The notes: generated by a model from the letters alone, not told the origin. DNA of 64,000 bases from Methanothermobacter sp. (GCF_030055425.1 NZ_JASFYE010000004.1:74952-138951); one strand, 5' to 3'. Shown: positions 1 through 8,881, counted from the stretch's first letter. A program made the numbers and translations.

Positions 1-2
1 GT

Positions 3-140
3 GTCATGTTAGGCGACAGGCTGCTCGGGGTTGGTGTTGGGAGTGTCACCATGGAGATCCCTGGGGGTATGGTGCCAGGGGATGACTCCAGGAGGGAGAT
101 AAACCTTATGAGGGCCCGCAGTCCAGGGAGGAACCTCTAA
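3..140 (+). CDS. C-terminal end of an unidentified protein (cut by window edge)
   Basis: An open frame enters from the window edge and stops at TAA 138-140 after about 45 codons. It is rich in Gly, Val and Arg (a GVGVG segment, then MEIPGGMVPGDD, ending RSPGRNL) and uses AGG-rich codons like the neighbouring genes. That makes it look like the tail of a real soluble protein, not noise. The family is not recognisable from this fragment. The next gene begins more than 200 bases further on, so it is probably a separate transcription unit. Confidence 0.4.
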   Translation, partial: VMLGDRLLGVGVGSVTMEIPGGMVPGDDSRREINLMRARSPGRNL

Positions 141-352
141 GGAAAGTATTTCATTTTAATGGGGTAATCTGACCGTGATTATCCGATCTTTCAAACCAGG
201 AATTAGACCCCCCAGACACATCTATGGATGGAGTTATAAGATCAGACGTAAGTATAGTAATACACATCTCATGCTATTCTGACATTAAATAATATTTAAT
301 TATTTATACCTCATACACAGATTAAAGGGTGTCACAGATCAGGGGTGATACC

Positions 353-781
353 ATGACCACAATGACCAGGATAAGCATGTCTCTTCCAAGTAAACTTCTT
401 GAGGAGTTTGATGAGATACTGAGGAACCGTGGATACCAGTCAAGGTCCAAGGGTATAAGGGATGCCATAAAGGACTACATTGTCAGGTACAGGTGGATGA
501 ATGAGATGGAGGGTGAGAGGACAGGGATAGTCTCGGTGATCTACAACCACCACACAGGGGCAATGGAGGAAATAGCCGACATACAGCACCACTACAGGGA
601 GTACATAGACGCTGTCATGAGGGTTCATCTCACAGAAAAACATCGCCTTGAGGTCCTCGTGGTGAGGGGTGATGTTGCAGAGATACGTGAACTCACAGAG
701 AGGATGATGGGTCTACGGGGAGTTGAACACGTGAGACTCACCAGTGTCTCAGCTGAAGAGGAGGTGGAATATGAGAGGTAA
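353..781 (+). CDS. nikR: NikR-like ribbon-helix-helix regulator with altered nickel site
   Basis: A 142-residue protein with the NikR layout. An N-terminal ribbon-helix-helix DNA-binding domain (TRISMSLPSKLLEEFD, then the RSKGIRDAIKDY helix) is followed by an ACT-like C-terminal domain. ATG 353 is preferred over the upstream GTG at 329 because AGGGGTGA lies 5 bases before it. NikR represses nickel uptake when Ni(II) fills a His3Cys site. Aligned by eye with E. coli NikR, His76 (in QHHYRE) and His89 (in RVHLTEKH) are present. The His87 equivalent is Arg, and the Cys95 equivalent is Arg with a His next to it. The fold is clear, but metal selectivity or sensing may differ. It stands alone, with AT-rich flanks on both sides and no nickel transporter in the window. 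Confidence 0.85.
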   Translation: MTTMTRISMSLPSKLLEEFDEILRNRGYQSRSKGIRDAIKDYIVRYRWMNEMEGERTGIVSVIYNHHTGAMEEIADIQHHYREYIDAVMRVHLTEKHRLEVLVVRGDVAEIRELTERMMGLRGVEHVRLTSVSAEEEVEYER

Positions 782-1064
782 CTGGTGAAACATAGAAACC
801 GGATGATTGTAGATGAAGTATAATTATAGATTTACTCGTCGTTACTGAATAGAAATGCAGTATTCATGTGTATCAGCGGATATGAGTGCTAGGAGGTTAA
901 GAGTATGTTTATTGTGTTTTAGACCCTATGATTCAATGTTCCACAGGTCCTATGAACTTAACGGTTTTTACTAAGTCTCAGCCATTTCAAATCCAAAAAC
1001 ATAACTAGAATCAAAATGCAGAAATTATACATATAACTAAATAATTGAACTTTTAATTAAGGGG

Positions 1065-2842
1065 ATGTTGGGAGTGTCAGTTGATCCAAGTTACGTCAAG
1101 AGTGTGGATGATCTTCTAAGGGGAATTGAAAATGGAGAATATGCAATCCCGCTCTTCCAGAGGAAGTTTGAGTGGCAACCTCAAATGGTATCTGAACTTA
1201 TAGTTTCTATATTACAGGATTACTACACGGGCCTTCTTCTTTTCTGGGAACTGCCCGATGAGTTTTCAATGGGGGAGTGGGATCCTATATGGGGGGCCAG
1301 AAAACCTGAGAAGCCATCTATAATGGTTCTTGATGGTCAGCAGAGATTATCATCCCTATATTATGCCATTTACAGTCCAGAAAAGAAGTTCCCAAATAGG
1401 AATACCTATTACCGTTTTTTCATTGATATAGCGAGGTATCTTGAGGGTGACTACGAAGAAGCAGTCTACTATGAGTATTCCAGGCGATACATGTCATTGC
1501 AGGAGATAAAGGAGAGGAAGGAAACATGGATAGAAAACAACAGATTCCCGCTTTCGCTCTTACAGGATAGGAAGTTTCTGAATTCAGAATTCAATGAATG
1601 GTTAACTTCATACACAAAAAATTTTGTGGATCCTGAGGAAATTAAAGCTTTCTTGAAACACGCGATAAAATAGCTAAAATAAGAAACATCCTTGATTACG
1701 GTTTTATAACCCATACACTTGGTAAGGAAAGAGAACTGCCAGATATATGTGAGATATTCGCCAGGATAAATCAGAAGGGAATGAGGCTATCAACATTTGA
1801 CCTCATGAATGCCTTTCTGTTTCCACGTGGCATTCATCTGAGAGAAATCTGGGAACAGAATGATAGGCTGGAAATTAAACGGATACACCCAAAAATGGGA
1901 GAATATCTCCTTAAAACAGTTTCACTCTACAAACAGGACTACTGTTCCTCGAAATATATTTACTATCTTGTCCCAGGACATCAGATAAAAAAGAGGGATG
2001 AACAGAAAAAAGTCGCAATAGTAAAAGATAAGGAAGAATTCATGGAATTATGGAATAAATCATACAGATATACAGCTAAAGCTGTTGAAAGGATAAAAAA
2101 TACAGGTAAAAATGATTTTGGCGCGATAAAAGATATATTTATACCAAACACAACAATGATCCCTGTGATGGCAGCCATTCTCTGGACGTATGATGAACTG
2201 GGTACTAATAAGATAAGTGAGAGGAAATTCAATGAGACCCTTTCCAGATGGTTCTGGTCTGCGGTTATCCTTGAAAGCTACAGCGGATCATCAGACAGTA
2301 TAATGTCAGAGGATTACAGGGACTTTAAGAAATGGTTTGATAAAAAAGACGAATCGGTTATCAGAAGGATAAGAAATATAAGTCCTGAACGGATAGACAA
2401 ACTGGATTTCAGAAACATAAAGATGGGGTCAGCGCTTTATAAAGGCATCATGTGTTTACTTGCGCTGAATGGCGTCAGGGATTTCTTTACAGGAAGAACA
2501 ATTGATACCGGGACCTACAGGGCTGAGAAGGTACATGACCACCACATATTTCCAAAGAACATCAAAAACCTGCCAGAATCATCCCTCTTTAAATCCACGC
2601 GTGATTGCATACTCAACAAGACCCTCATTCTGGATGAGACAAATGAAAAAATAAATCACAGAAGACCATCGGAATACCTCAGAAAAATAGATCTCGATGA
2701 AAGTCAGTTGAGAGAGGTCATGAATACACACTTCATTTCAGAGAGGGCAATGCAATACCTTCTAGATGATGATTATGATAACTTTATTCTGGAGAGGGAG
2801 CGGACGATTAAAGAAAGGCTCAAGGAACTCTTAGGTCTATAA
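1065..2842 (+). pseudogene. GmrSD/DUF262-DUF1524 type IV restriction-like nuclease, frameshifted
   Basis: Two frames together give one DUF262-DUF1524 protein of about 590 residues. Frame one (to 1673) has the DUF262 motifs IPLFQRKFEW and LDGQQRLSSL, the latter being the GmrS-type nucleotide-binding/DGQQR signature. Near 1646-1660 the reading must slip by -1; the second frame then runs unbroken through EIFARINQKGMRLSTFDLMN, the usual third DUF262 motif, which lies upstream of the first ATG at 1781. The C-terminus carries the HNH-like DHHIFPKN motif and N-x-T-L-I-L segment of DUF1524. Family members cut modified or unmodified DNA. With one base apparently missing, the gene is inactive unless the sequence is wrong or translation frameshifts. 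The start may be GTG 1074 instead of ATG 1065, because GGGGATG lies at suitable spacing. Confidence 0.8.
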
Positions 2843-2862
2843 AATTGATGTGGTGGTGATGA

Positions 2863-2973
2863 ATGACGGTTCCTGAGGAGGCAAAGGATATCTCTGCATG
2901 CTGCTGTACAGTTGGAATTTTGTTTCTCATGTGCCTGGCGATATCCCTCTTTCTCACCCTGCTCCTCACATGA
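2863..2973 (+). CDS. 36-residue cysteine-containing single-pass membrane microprotein
   Basis: ATG 2863 is preceded by GGTGGTGAT and opens a 36-codon frame ending at TGA 2971-2973. The short charged head MTVPEEAKDI is followed by SACCCTVG and a roughly 20-residue hydrophobic helix. Three consecutive cysteines sit at the membrane boundary. It begins 20 bases after the DUF262 gene and may be co-transcribed with it. Function is unknown. The good ribosome binding site and clean hydrophobic segment favour a real gene, but conservation has not been tested. Confidence 0.45.
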   Translation: MTVPEEAKDISACCCTVGILFLMCLAISLFLTLLLT

Positions 2974-2992
2974 TGGAAAGGAGCACGTCAGA

Positions 2993-3517
2993 TCACTCTA
3001 TCTTCATCCCACATAAAGTCCCTGATGGTGTTAATAGGTTACCCCTGGCTGTTAAACCAAAGGAGGCTATATCCTCAGGGTAGTATCCATCCTCAAATGC
3101 CCAATCTGTTGTTTTAAAGTAGGCGGTTTCTCCTGGTCTCAGAGTCTTTACCGTGGATGAATTGGTGAAGAGCGGAGCCATTCCAAGGGCGATGACCTCT
3201 CCATCTGAGTTATAGCCCTTGACCCATACATAGTCCAGTAGGAGTGTGGCCCTGTACCTGTTCTGGACCACCCCCTCCACCACGTAGCCTCCGCTGGGAT
3301 CAACCAGTACTGTGTAGTTGAGCACCTCTGCCTGGACATCCCCCATGTGGAGGTTGTAGAAATAGGATGACCCATCGCTGTGACCCATCATGAACATCAA
3401 GAACCCCCATATTATGATGAGGGATACCACTATACCTGCCTTTGTGAAGGTCCCCCTCCTCCTCCACCAGCGCATGAAAAAGTTTCCATTATTTTCTTCA
3501 CGGAAATCCTCAGCCAT
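2993..3517 (-). CDS. Membrane-anchored FxLYD-like surface protein
   Basis: A 174-residue protein. A basic cytoplasmic head (MRWWRRRGTFTK) precedes one transmembrane helix (about residues 27-45), followed by an extracellular beta-rich domain of about 110 residues. The pattern VLNYTVLVDPSGGYVVEGVVQN...VWVKGYNSDGEVI...LRPGETAYFKT is typical of FxLYD-type immunoglobulin-like domains found on archaeal and bacterial surfaces. AGGTGAT precedes ATG 3517. It lies 13 bases downstream of its paralogue, which starts at 4016, and the pair is probably one operon. No enzymatic motif is visible. Confidence 0.7.
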   Translation of the reverse strand: MAEDFREENNGNFFMRWWRRRGTFTKAGIVVSLIIIWGFLMFMMGHSDGSSYFYNLHMGDVQAEVLNYTVLVDPSGGYVVEGVVQNRYRATLLLDYVWVKGYNSDGEVIALGMAPLFTNSSTVKTLRPGETAYFKTTDWAFEDGYYPEDIASFGLTARGNLLTPSGTLCGMKIE

Positions 3518-3530
3518 TCAGATCACCTTT

Positions 3531-4016
3531 CTATGCCCATGCATAGCCGGAACATTCTGTTTTAATCCCAATGAGGATATCATCGGGGCTGTAACCCTCA
3601 AAGATGGGGCAATCTCCCCTGAACTTCACCTTCTCCCCCGGCCTTATTTCCCCTGAACCGGTTATGAATAGGGGGGCGTACAGTACCATTTCACCACTGG
3701 AGTTAAATCCCTTCACTTCCAGGCTTGGGTTGAGCAGTATGGGTTTATCATAGTTGTTCTGGATTTCCCCCTGGATCTCATATAACCCATCCTGGCCCTT
3801 CTGGATTGTGTAGTTCACAATGTTCACCTGGAAGGAGTCCTTTTCGTATTCTATGGCTCCAGCAAGACCCTTATCGTAACCATAGGAATATAAGGCGGCG
3901 GACCAGATGATCACCCCAAGGACGATGATGGAGGCCCTTGTGAGTGGTCCCCTGCGGTTCCACCAGCCGGCAAACTTTCCAGTTTTCCTATCACTACCAT
4001 TGGAATCCATCGACAT
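3531..4016 (-). CDS. Membrane-anchored FxLYD-like surface protein (paralogue)
   Basis: A 161-residue paralogue of the following gene with the same layout: basic WWNRRGPLTR head, one transmembrane helix (about residues 30-47) and an extracellular domain with IVNYTIQ...YEIQGEIQNNYDKPILL...VKGFNSSGEMV...IRPGEKVKFRG. Sequence similarity between the two is obvious throughout, so they arose by tandem duplication. AAGGTGG precedes the start; Met3 is an alternative start. Very AT-rich DNA just upstream (about 4040-4085) probably holds the promoter for both genes. Function unknown; a surface-exposed binding domain is an inference. Confidence 0.7.
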   Translation of the reverse strand: MSMDSNGSDRKTGKFAGWWNRRGPLTRASIIVLGVIIWSAALYSYGYDKGLAGAIEYEKDSFQVNIVNYTIQKGQDGLYEIQGEIQNNYDKPILLNPSLEVKGFNSSGEMVLYAPLFITGSGEIRPGEKVKFRGDCPIFEGYSPDDILIGIKTECSGYAWA

Positions 4017-4134
4017 TTAACCACCTTATAACTGAACAGTAATAGTATTGAATCATATAATTTAAATTTTTATATTTTTATTTCATCATTAAAACTTAAC
4101 ATGGCAAATAAAAATCTGTGATTGGAGGACGGTT

Positions 4135-4215
4135 ATGGTCCCTGGAGAGCTGACCTGCGTAATAGTTCTCTATTACGAAGTTAATCCCCTGGCCGGTACC
4201 TTATATATGATGTGA
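4135..4215 (+). CDS. Possible 26-codon leader ORF
   Basis: ATG 4135 follows GGAGGA at 4124-4129 with good spacing and opens 26 codons to TGA 4213-4215, encoding a mildly hydrophobic peptide (MVPGELTCVIVLYYEV...). The stop falls at the start of the first 66-bp repeat ahead of mntA. The ribosome binding site is the only support. It could be a chance ORF, since the TATA-like element for mntA (about 4202-4208) lies inside it. Confidence 0.2.
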   Translation: MVPGELTCVIVLYYEVNPLAGTLYMM

Positions 4216-4339
4216 TTCAGAATTATCAAGTGGAACCATGATGGGTATTGACGACCAGAAAATGGAAAAACTTTGATGTGATTCAGAATTATCAAGTGGA
4301 ACCATGATGGGTATTGACGACCAGAAAATGGAAAAACTT
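4208..4339. repeat. Perfect 66-bp tandem duplication over the mntA start
   Basis: Bases 4208-4273 and 4274-4339 are identical. Each copy holds the ribosome binding region, the start codons and the first 12 codons of mntA (MMGIDDQKMEKL). In the first copy the frame stops at once at a TGA created by the junction (4274-4276), giving a 12-residue peptide. The second copy runs into the full gene. The unit length is a multiple of three, so both copies are in the same frame. The perfect identity indicates a recent event. Confidence 0.95.
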
Positions 4340-4732
4340 GTGGAAGTTCTGGAAAAAAGGGATGAGGTCAGCATTGCATACCTCTTTGGCTCCACTGCAA
4401 GGGGGGATAAGGGACCCCTCGGGGACTTTGACATCGGTGTTCTCCTGAAGGAACCCCTGAAGGGATACGATGACCTCAATTTTCAGCTGGAACTCATAGA
4501 TGAACTTGTATCAGCACTCCGAACAGACAGGGTGGACCTTGTCATAATGAACCGGGCGCCACTTTCCCTGAATTACAGCATAATCAGGGATGGAATAGTC
4601 CTGAAGGACAGTGAGGAGGAGAGGGTGAGGTTCGAGGGACGTATCATGTCAGAGTACCTTGATAGAAGGTACCATAACGACAGGCACACCAGACTGGCGC
4701 TCAGGATGATGGCAAGTGAGGGTTTGAAGTGA
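4304..4732 (+). CDS. mntA: MNT-domain minimal nucleotidyltransferase (antitoxin of HEPN/MNT pair)
   Basis: A 142-residue protein with the polymerase-beta-like nucleotidyltransferase signature: FGSTARG (Gly29-Ser30) followed by DFDIGV with Asp41 and Asp43 as likely metal ligands. In characterised HepT-MntA pairs, MntA adds AMP units to a tyrosine beside the HEPN active site and so silences the toxin. The stop overlaps the GTG start of the HEPN gene by 4 bases, showing translational coupling. The start lies in the second copy of a perfect 66-bp duplication, which leaves a decoy start and 12-codon ORF upstream. A TATA-like element sits at about 4202-4208, before the first copy. Confidence 0.88.
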   Translation: MMGIDDQKMEKLVEVLEKRDEVSIAYLFGSTARGDKGPLGDFDIGVLLKEPLKGYDDLNFQLELIDELVSALRTDRVDLVIMNRAPLSLNYSIIRDGIVLKDSEEERVRFEGRIMSEYLDRRYHNDRHTRLALRMMASEGLK

Positions 4733-5151
4733 AGGATGAGGTACTATCGAAACTCGAGAAACTCCGGGAGTACCTGGGGATACTCAGGAATTACAGATCA
4801 CATTCACTTGAGGACCTTAAAAAGGACGTCACCCTCAGGGGGGCAGTTGAAAGGTACCTTGAGGTTTCCATAGAGTGCTGTCTGGATATCGGTGAGATGA
4901 TCATATCATGGGAGAGGGCGAGAAAACCTGAGACATACAGGGAGGTCATAGAGATACTTGGAGAAATAGGGGTTCTTCCAGGGGATTTTGCAGATAAATT
5001 TGCACCAGCAGCTGGTTTCAGGAACATACTGGTTCATATGTATGCGGAAATAGATGTTGAGAGGGTTTATCTCTACCTTCAACGGGACCTGGAGGATATA
5101 GAGAAGTTTGCTGTATTTGTTGCCAGGTATCTGGAGGAACTGTCTGATTAA
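4729..5151 (+). CDS. hepT: HEPN-domain ribonuclease toxin (HepT, DUF86)
   Basis: A 140-residue all-helical protein with the HEPN catalytic motif R-x4-H-x-Y: Arg98, His103 and Tyr105 in FRNILVHMY. In this family Arg and His form the RNase site and the Tyr is the residue AMPylated by the partner MNT enzyme. Start GTG 4729 overlaps the mntA stop. Length and motif spacing are typical of DUF86/HepT. All key residues are intact, so a working toxin-antitoxin pair is expected. A second pair on the opposite strand (7987-8807) carries the same motif but is otherwise divergent. Confidence 0.88.
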   Translation: MKDEVLSKLEKLREYLGILRNYRSHSLEDLKKDVTLRGAVERYLEVSIECCLDIGEMIISWERARKPETYREVIEILGEIGVLPGDFADKFAPAAGFRNILVHMYAEIDVERVYLYLQRDLEDIEKFAVFVARYLEELSD

Positions 5152-5297
5152 GCATACCCTTATTTGTTATCTGGAGGATCAGTTAACCTTCTCTTCAAAA
5201 TTATTTAGCCATATCATATTATCTATTTCCATCATTTAAAATTTTCAGCTTGCTTTTTTGAAAAAACCTTTAACCAGATCAAACCATAGTATATATA

Positions 5298-5314
5298 TGC
5301 ACATTCAATGTGCA
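5298..5314. promoter_or_regulatory. 17-bp palindrome next to TATA of adhesin promoter
   Basis: TGCACATTCAATGTGCA is a perfect 7-bp inverted repeat with a 3-base centre. It begins at the end of a TATA-like run (about 5289-5298) and lies 20 bases before the adhesin start codon at 5334. This is an ideal position for a repressor operator over the transcription start. The binding protein is unknown. Confidence 0.5.
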
Positions 5315-5333
5315 GATAGCAGGAGATAGGTAA

Positions 5334-7954
5334 ATGATAAAACATCTGTATGTAATAGCTGCCATTGCAGTGCTCCTCATTTTATCAGGAACCGCCTCTG
5401 CAGCTGACATCTATGTCAACGCCACCGGGGGGTCCGATGATAATGATGGGCTCTCATGGGCGGCTGCCAAGGCAACCATTGGAAACGCGACCCTCTCCGC
5501 GGCCTCAGGTGACAGGATCTGGCTCGCAGATGGTGAATACAGGGGTGATGGTAACAGGAACGTAGTGATAGACAGGAACCTCACCATCACCGGCCAGTCA
5601 ACCACCGGCACGGTGATAGACTGCGAGGCAATGGGCAGGGCCTTCAATGTGTCCTCCGGCGCGGTCCTGGTCCTCAGGAACCTCACAGTGAGGAATGGCA
5701 GTGCATTTGAGGGCGGGGCGGTGATGAACCATGGCGAGCTCCAGGTGGAAAACTGCCTACTAATGAGCAACACCGCCGCTGGGGGCGGCGCCATCTACAG
5801 TGACGGTACAGTGAAACTGGCTGAAAGCCACCTCATGGAGAACAGCGCAGAGGATGGTGGTGCAGTATACAGTAAGGGGGTCCTTGAGGTTACAGAATCA
5901 ACCTTCAATGAGAATGAGGCCTTGGGGTGTGGGGGGTCCATATACAGCGCCCCATACTCATCCCTTAACATCAGGGACTCATCATTTGCCCTTGGCCATG
6001 CAGAAGCGGGCGGCGCGATTTACACCGGGGGAGATACAGTCATATGCGACTCCACCATTGCAATGAACACCGCAGACAGCAATGGCGGCGGGTTATATGT
6101 GTGGGTAGCTGACGGCACGGAGATCACGGTTACCGTGACCGGCTCCATGTTCATGTACAACACCGCACGCTATGGTGGGGGTATTTCGGCACTAAGAACC
6201 ACTGACGATTCATCCCTGAATTTAGAGGTCTCAGACTCACCTTTCAGGTCAAACCTTGCAGATTACGGTGCAGGTATCCTTGCTGAAAACGTTAACGCCA
6301 GGGTATCAGGGTGCACCTTTGAGGGGAACATCGCAGGGGAACATGGCGGGGCAATCAGGAACAATTATGGGAATCTGACAGTTAGCAGGAGCACATTCAC
6401 AGATAACAGTGCAGGCTTTGCCGGTGGAGGTATAAGCAATGTCATGGCAGTCCTGGCAGATATCACAGAGTCCACGTTCACAGGTAACCTTGCAGAGACA
6501 TGGGGGCAGGGATCAGCGGTCCTCAGCTACTTCACCATTACAAGGATCAGCTTCTGCCGCATCCTGAACAACCCTGGCGCCGATGTGTTCTGTGAGGACG
6601 GCCCTGGGGTGGATGCCAGGTTCAACTGGTGGGGGTCCAGCACACCGGACTTCACGGAACTCACAGCGGGTGACGTTACTGCAACGCCATGGATCGTCCT
6701 TACACTGGTTGCAGATCCAGCGGCTGTTGCTGCAGGGGGCACCTCACTCATAACAGCCGACCTGAGGCATGACACTGACGGCGGATACCATGACACGTTC
6801 TTCGTCCCCTACACAGGTAATGTGGACTTTTCGGCCACCGCAGGAGCATCGAGGATGCTGTGATGTCCCATGGAACTGCAAGCTCAACACTAACAGGTCT
6901 GGCAGCACCGGGTAAAGTGACGGTGACAGCAACCCTTGACTCTGAAAGCGCCCCAGTGGATGTGGATGTCCTCAAGGTTCCATCATCCATCACAGTGCAG
7001 GACTCTGAAACTGTTGAGGGTGATGCATTCAATTTAAGGGCGCTTTTAATTGCACAGAACCCAATCCCAGGTAAGGTCATCATTTTCAGGATAGATGGGG
7101 TTCACATGGGAAGTTCAACCACCGATTCCGAGGGATGGGCAACCCTCAACCTTCCAGGCATATTCCCGCCGGGTCTCTACAATGTGACTGCAGAGTTTCA
7201 GGGTGATGAACTCCTCAGTAACAGTTCATCCAGGGCAGACCTCAGGGTCCTCAGGAAGGCGGCATTTGAACTCTCAAACCTCACTGTGGGCCCACTCTCC
7301 GGTACTGTTCCCCTCAGGATCAGCGTCTCTGCCAGGGTCAGGAATACAGGTGAGGCCCCGGGTGATTACCGTGCCGAGTTACTTGTAAATTCGGTTCCGG
7401 TTGCGTCAACGGTAATCTCACTTGCTGCTGGTGAATCAGGGGATGTGAGGTTCAACTACACCATAACCAGGGATGGTGTGTACATGGTGACAGTGGGGGG
7501 CCTTCCTGCAAGGACGGTTACGGTTAAATCCCAGGGTTTAACTGTTAAACAGATTGCAGCCGCCGCCCTGAGTGTGAGGAACCACTATGCACGCTACCGT
7601 AAACTACCAGCATCTGTCACAATTGCATCAAAGAGGTACTCAATGGCCCAGTTCCTGGATTTACTTGCACGCGCCACGGTACAGCTCAACTCAGGAAACC
7701 AGAATCCACTGAAACCACGGGCCGTTGGATACCTTGGTAGCACAGGCAACTGGAGGTCAGGTAAGCTCTCAAGGCCAGCCTACGTGTCAGTGGCAGTAAG
7801 TATCAGGAACTTCATAAACAGCCAGGGAAGGGCACCCAGGTACGCCTCAACATCCTATGGGCAGGTGAGCTTCGTTGGCCTTGTATACATATACAGCAGG
7901 GTAATTGCGTTCTACGGTGCAAACGGCAGGCTACCGGGGGATATAACAATTTAA
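5334..7954 (+). pseudogene. Beta-helix adhesin-like surface protein with pseudomurein-binding repeats, frameshifted
   Basis: Two frames make one protein of about 873 residues. The first frame (5334-6863) has a signal peptide (about residues 1-23, LLILSGTASAA) and a right-handed parallel beta-helix built of repeats such as GGAIYSDGTV, ENSAEDGGAVYS and GNIAGEHGGAI. At about 6838-6845 one base seems to be missing. The second frame resumes as SIEDAVMSHGTASSTLTG upstream of ATG 6860, carries Ig/CARDB-like domains, and ends with two pseudomurein-binding repeats (about 7540-7690 and 7780-7954, GANGRLPGDITI). Such proteins are exported and hold to pseudomurein. An operator-like palindrome precedes the gene, and GGAGATAGG supports ATG 5334. 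If the shift is real, the product is secreted but lacks its wall anchor. Confidence 0.85.
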
Positions 7955-7978
7955 AACTCTTTTATTTATTTTCTGTCT
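7955..7978 (+). terminator. T-rich terminator after adhesin
   Basis: Pyrimidine/T-rich tract (CTTTTATTTATTTTCTG) directly after the adhesin stop and before the convergent hepT gene. It fits the oligo-T terminators typical of archaea. Confidence 0.4.
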
Positions 7979-7986
7979 TAATTCAT

Positions 7987-8421
7987 TTATTCTAGGGTCT
8001 CAAGGATTTTCCTGATCTTTTCGGTGAATTCATGGAAATCCCGGAGGTGTTCCCTGAGGATCCTGAATGTTATACGGTCGTCTATCTTACCATACCTGTG
8101 GACCACGATGTTTCTGAATCCCCTCATTGCCTTTACCTTCCTGAAGGTTTCCTCGTCTATTGTCCCGGCTCCAAGGAGGTTCTCAAGCACATCACCATCT
8201 GATCCGGGGACACCGAGTTTCAGGTCGGAGTTGAGGATGGAACATATGTCAAAGACATTTTCAACAGCAAACTCAAGCCTCCTGTACATTCCATCCCTTA
8301 CAAGTCCAAGGCCCTGGAACTCCTCAAATGTTTCAGGAAGGTTATCTTCTATGAGATTCACGCTTTCCTCAATCTCACTTATCTTCGTGAGTATGATGGC
8401 CTTTCTTATCATGATATTCAC
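7987..8421 (-). CDS. hepT: HEPN-domain ribonuclease toxin (HepT, DUF86), second copy
   Basis: A 144-residue helical protein with the HEPN motif FRNIVVHRY (Arg103, His108, Tyr110), the RNase signature of HepT toxins with the tyrosine that the partner MNT enzyme modifies. It is translationally coupled to the upstream mntA (4-base overlap at 8418-8421, GTG start; ATG 8412 is an alternative). It converges with the adhesin. Sequence similarity to the hepT at 4729 is limited to the motif and helical pattern, so this is probably an independently acquired module and not a local duplication. Confidence 0.85.
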   Translation of the reverse strand: MNIMIRKAIILTKISEIEESVNLIEDNLPETFEEFQGLGLVRDGMYRRLEFAVENVFDICSILNSDLKLGVPGSDGDVLENLLGAGTIDEETFRKVKAMRGFRNIVVHRYGKIDDRITFRILREHLRDFHEFTEKIRKILETLE

Positions 8422-8807
8422 CTCATGGGGGCCAGGCCGATGTAATCATAGAAGCGGTGTTTGAAGTCATCGAACTCCTTAATGGTCTCCCATGCAATGT
8501 CATGGAGGAACCCCTCACTGTCACAGTATACGACCTCACCCCTTAGTACCTGGATCCTCACATAGAGTGGGAGCTGCTGGAATATCTGGACATCGAATAT
8601 TTCATCCACCTCACAGAGGACCCTCAGCCTGAAATCCGCTGCCTCATCAGGGGTTCCATCATAGTACACTGCAAGGTCTATATCAGACCAACCCTCCCCC
8701 CTGAGGGCTGAGCCATAGAGTATTATGAACCTGACCCTCTCAGCGTCCTCGAAACCCATGATCACACGGAGGAACTCATCAATGCGGGTTCTGATAGATT
8801 CATCCAT
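8418..8807 (-). CDS. mntA: MNT-domain nucleotidyltransferase antitoxin, second copy
   Basis: About 129 residues from ATG 8807 (MDESIRTRIDEF). The frame is open further upstream, but that extra stretch is not protein-like. Motif YGSALRG (Gly32-Ser33) followed by SDIDLAVY with Asp42 and Asp44 gives the nucleotidyltransferase metal site. It is expected to AMPylate and neutralise the downstream HepT, whose start it overlaps by 4 bases. The module seems to have landed next to a truncated gene: the remnant at 8882-9082 on the other strand begins less than 80 bases from its start. Confidence 0.85.
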   Translation of the reverse strand: MDESIRTRIDEFLRVIMGFEDAERVRFIILYGSALRGEGWSDIDLAVYYDGTPDEAADFRLRVLCEVDEIFDVQIFQQLPLYVRIQVLRGEVVYCDSEGFLHDIAWETIKEFDDFKHRFYDYIGLAPMR

Positions 8808-8881
8808 ATGGTTACTATGATCCTCATATATCTTAAATTGCTGGTCATGTACTTTCACAGCCAGATTAATAATGCTGCTGA

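Noticed and set aside
1640..1670. Programmed -1 frameshifting in the DUF262 gene
   Set aside because: No classic slippery heptamer followed by a stable stem-loop is visible, and the family is normally one frame; mutation or error is simpler.
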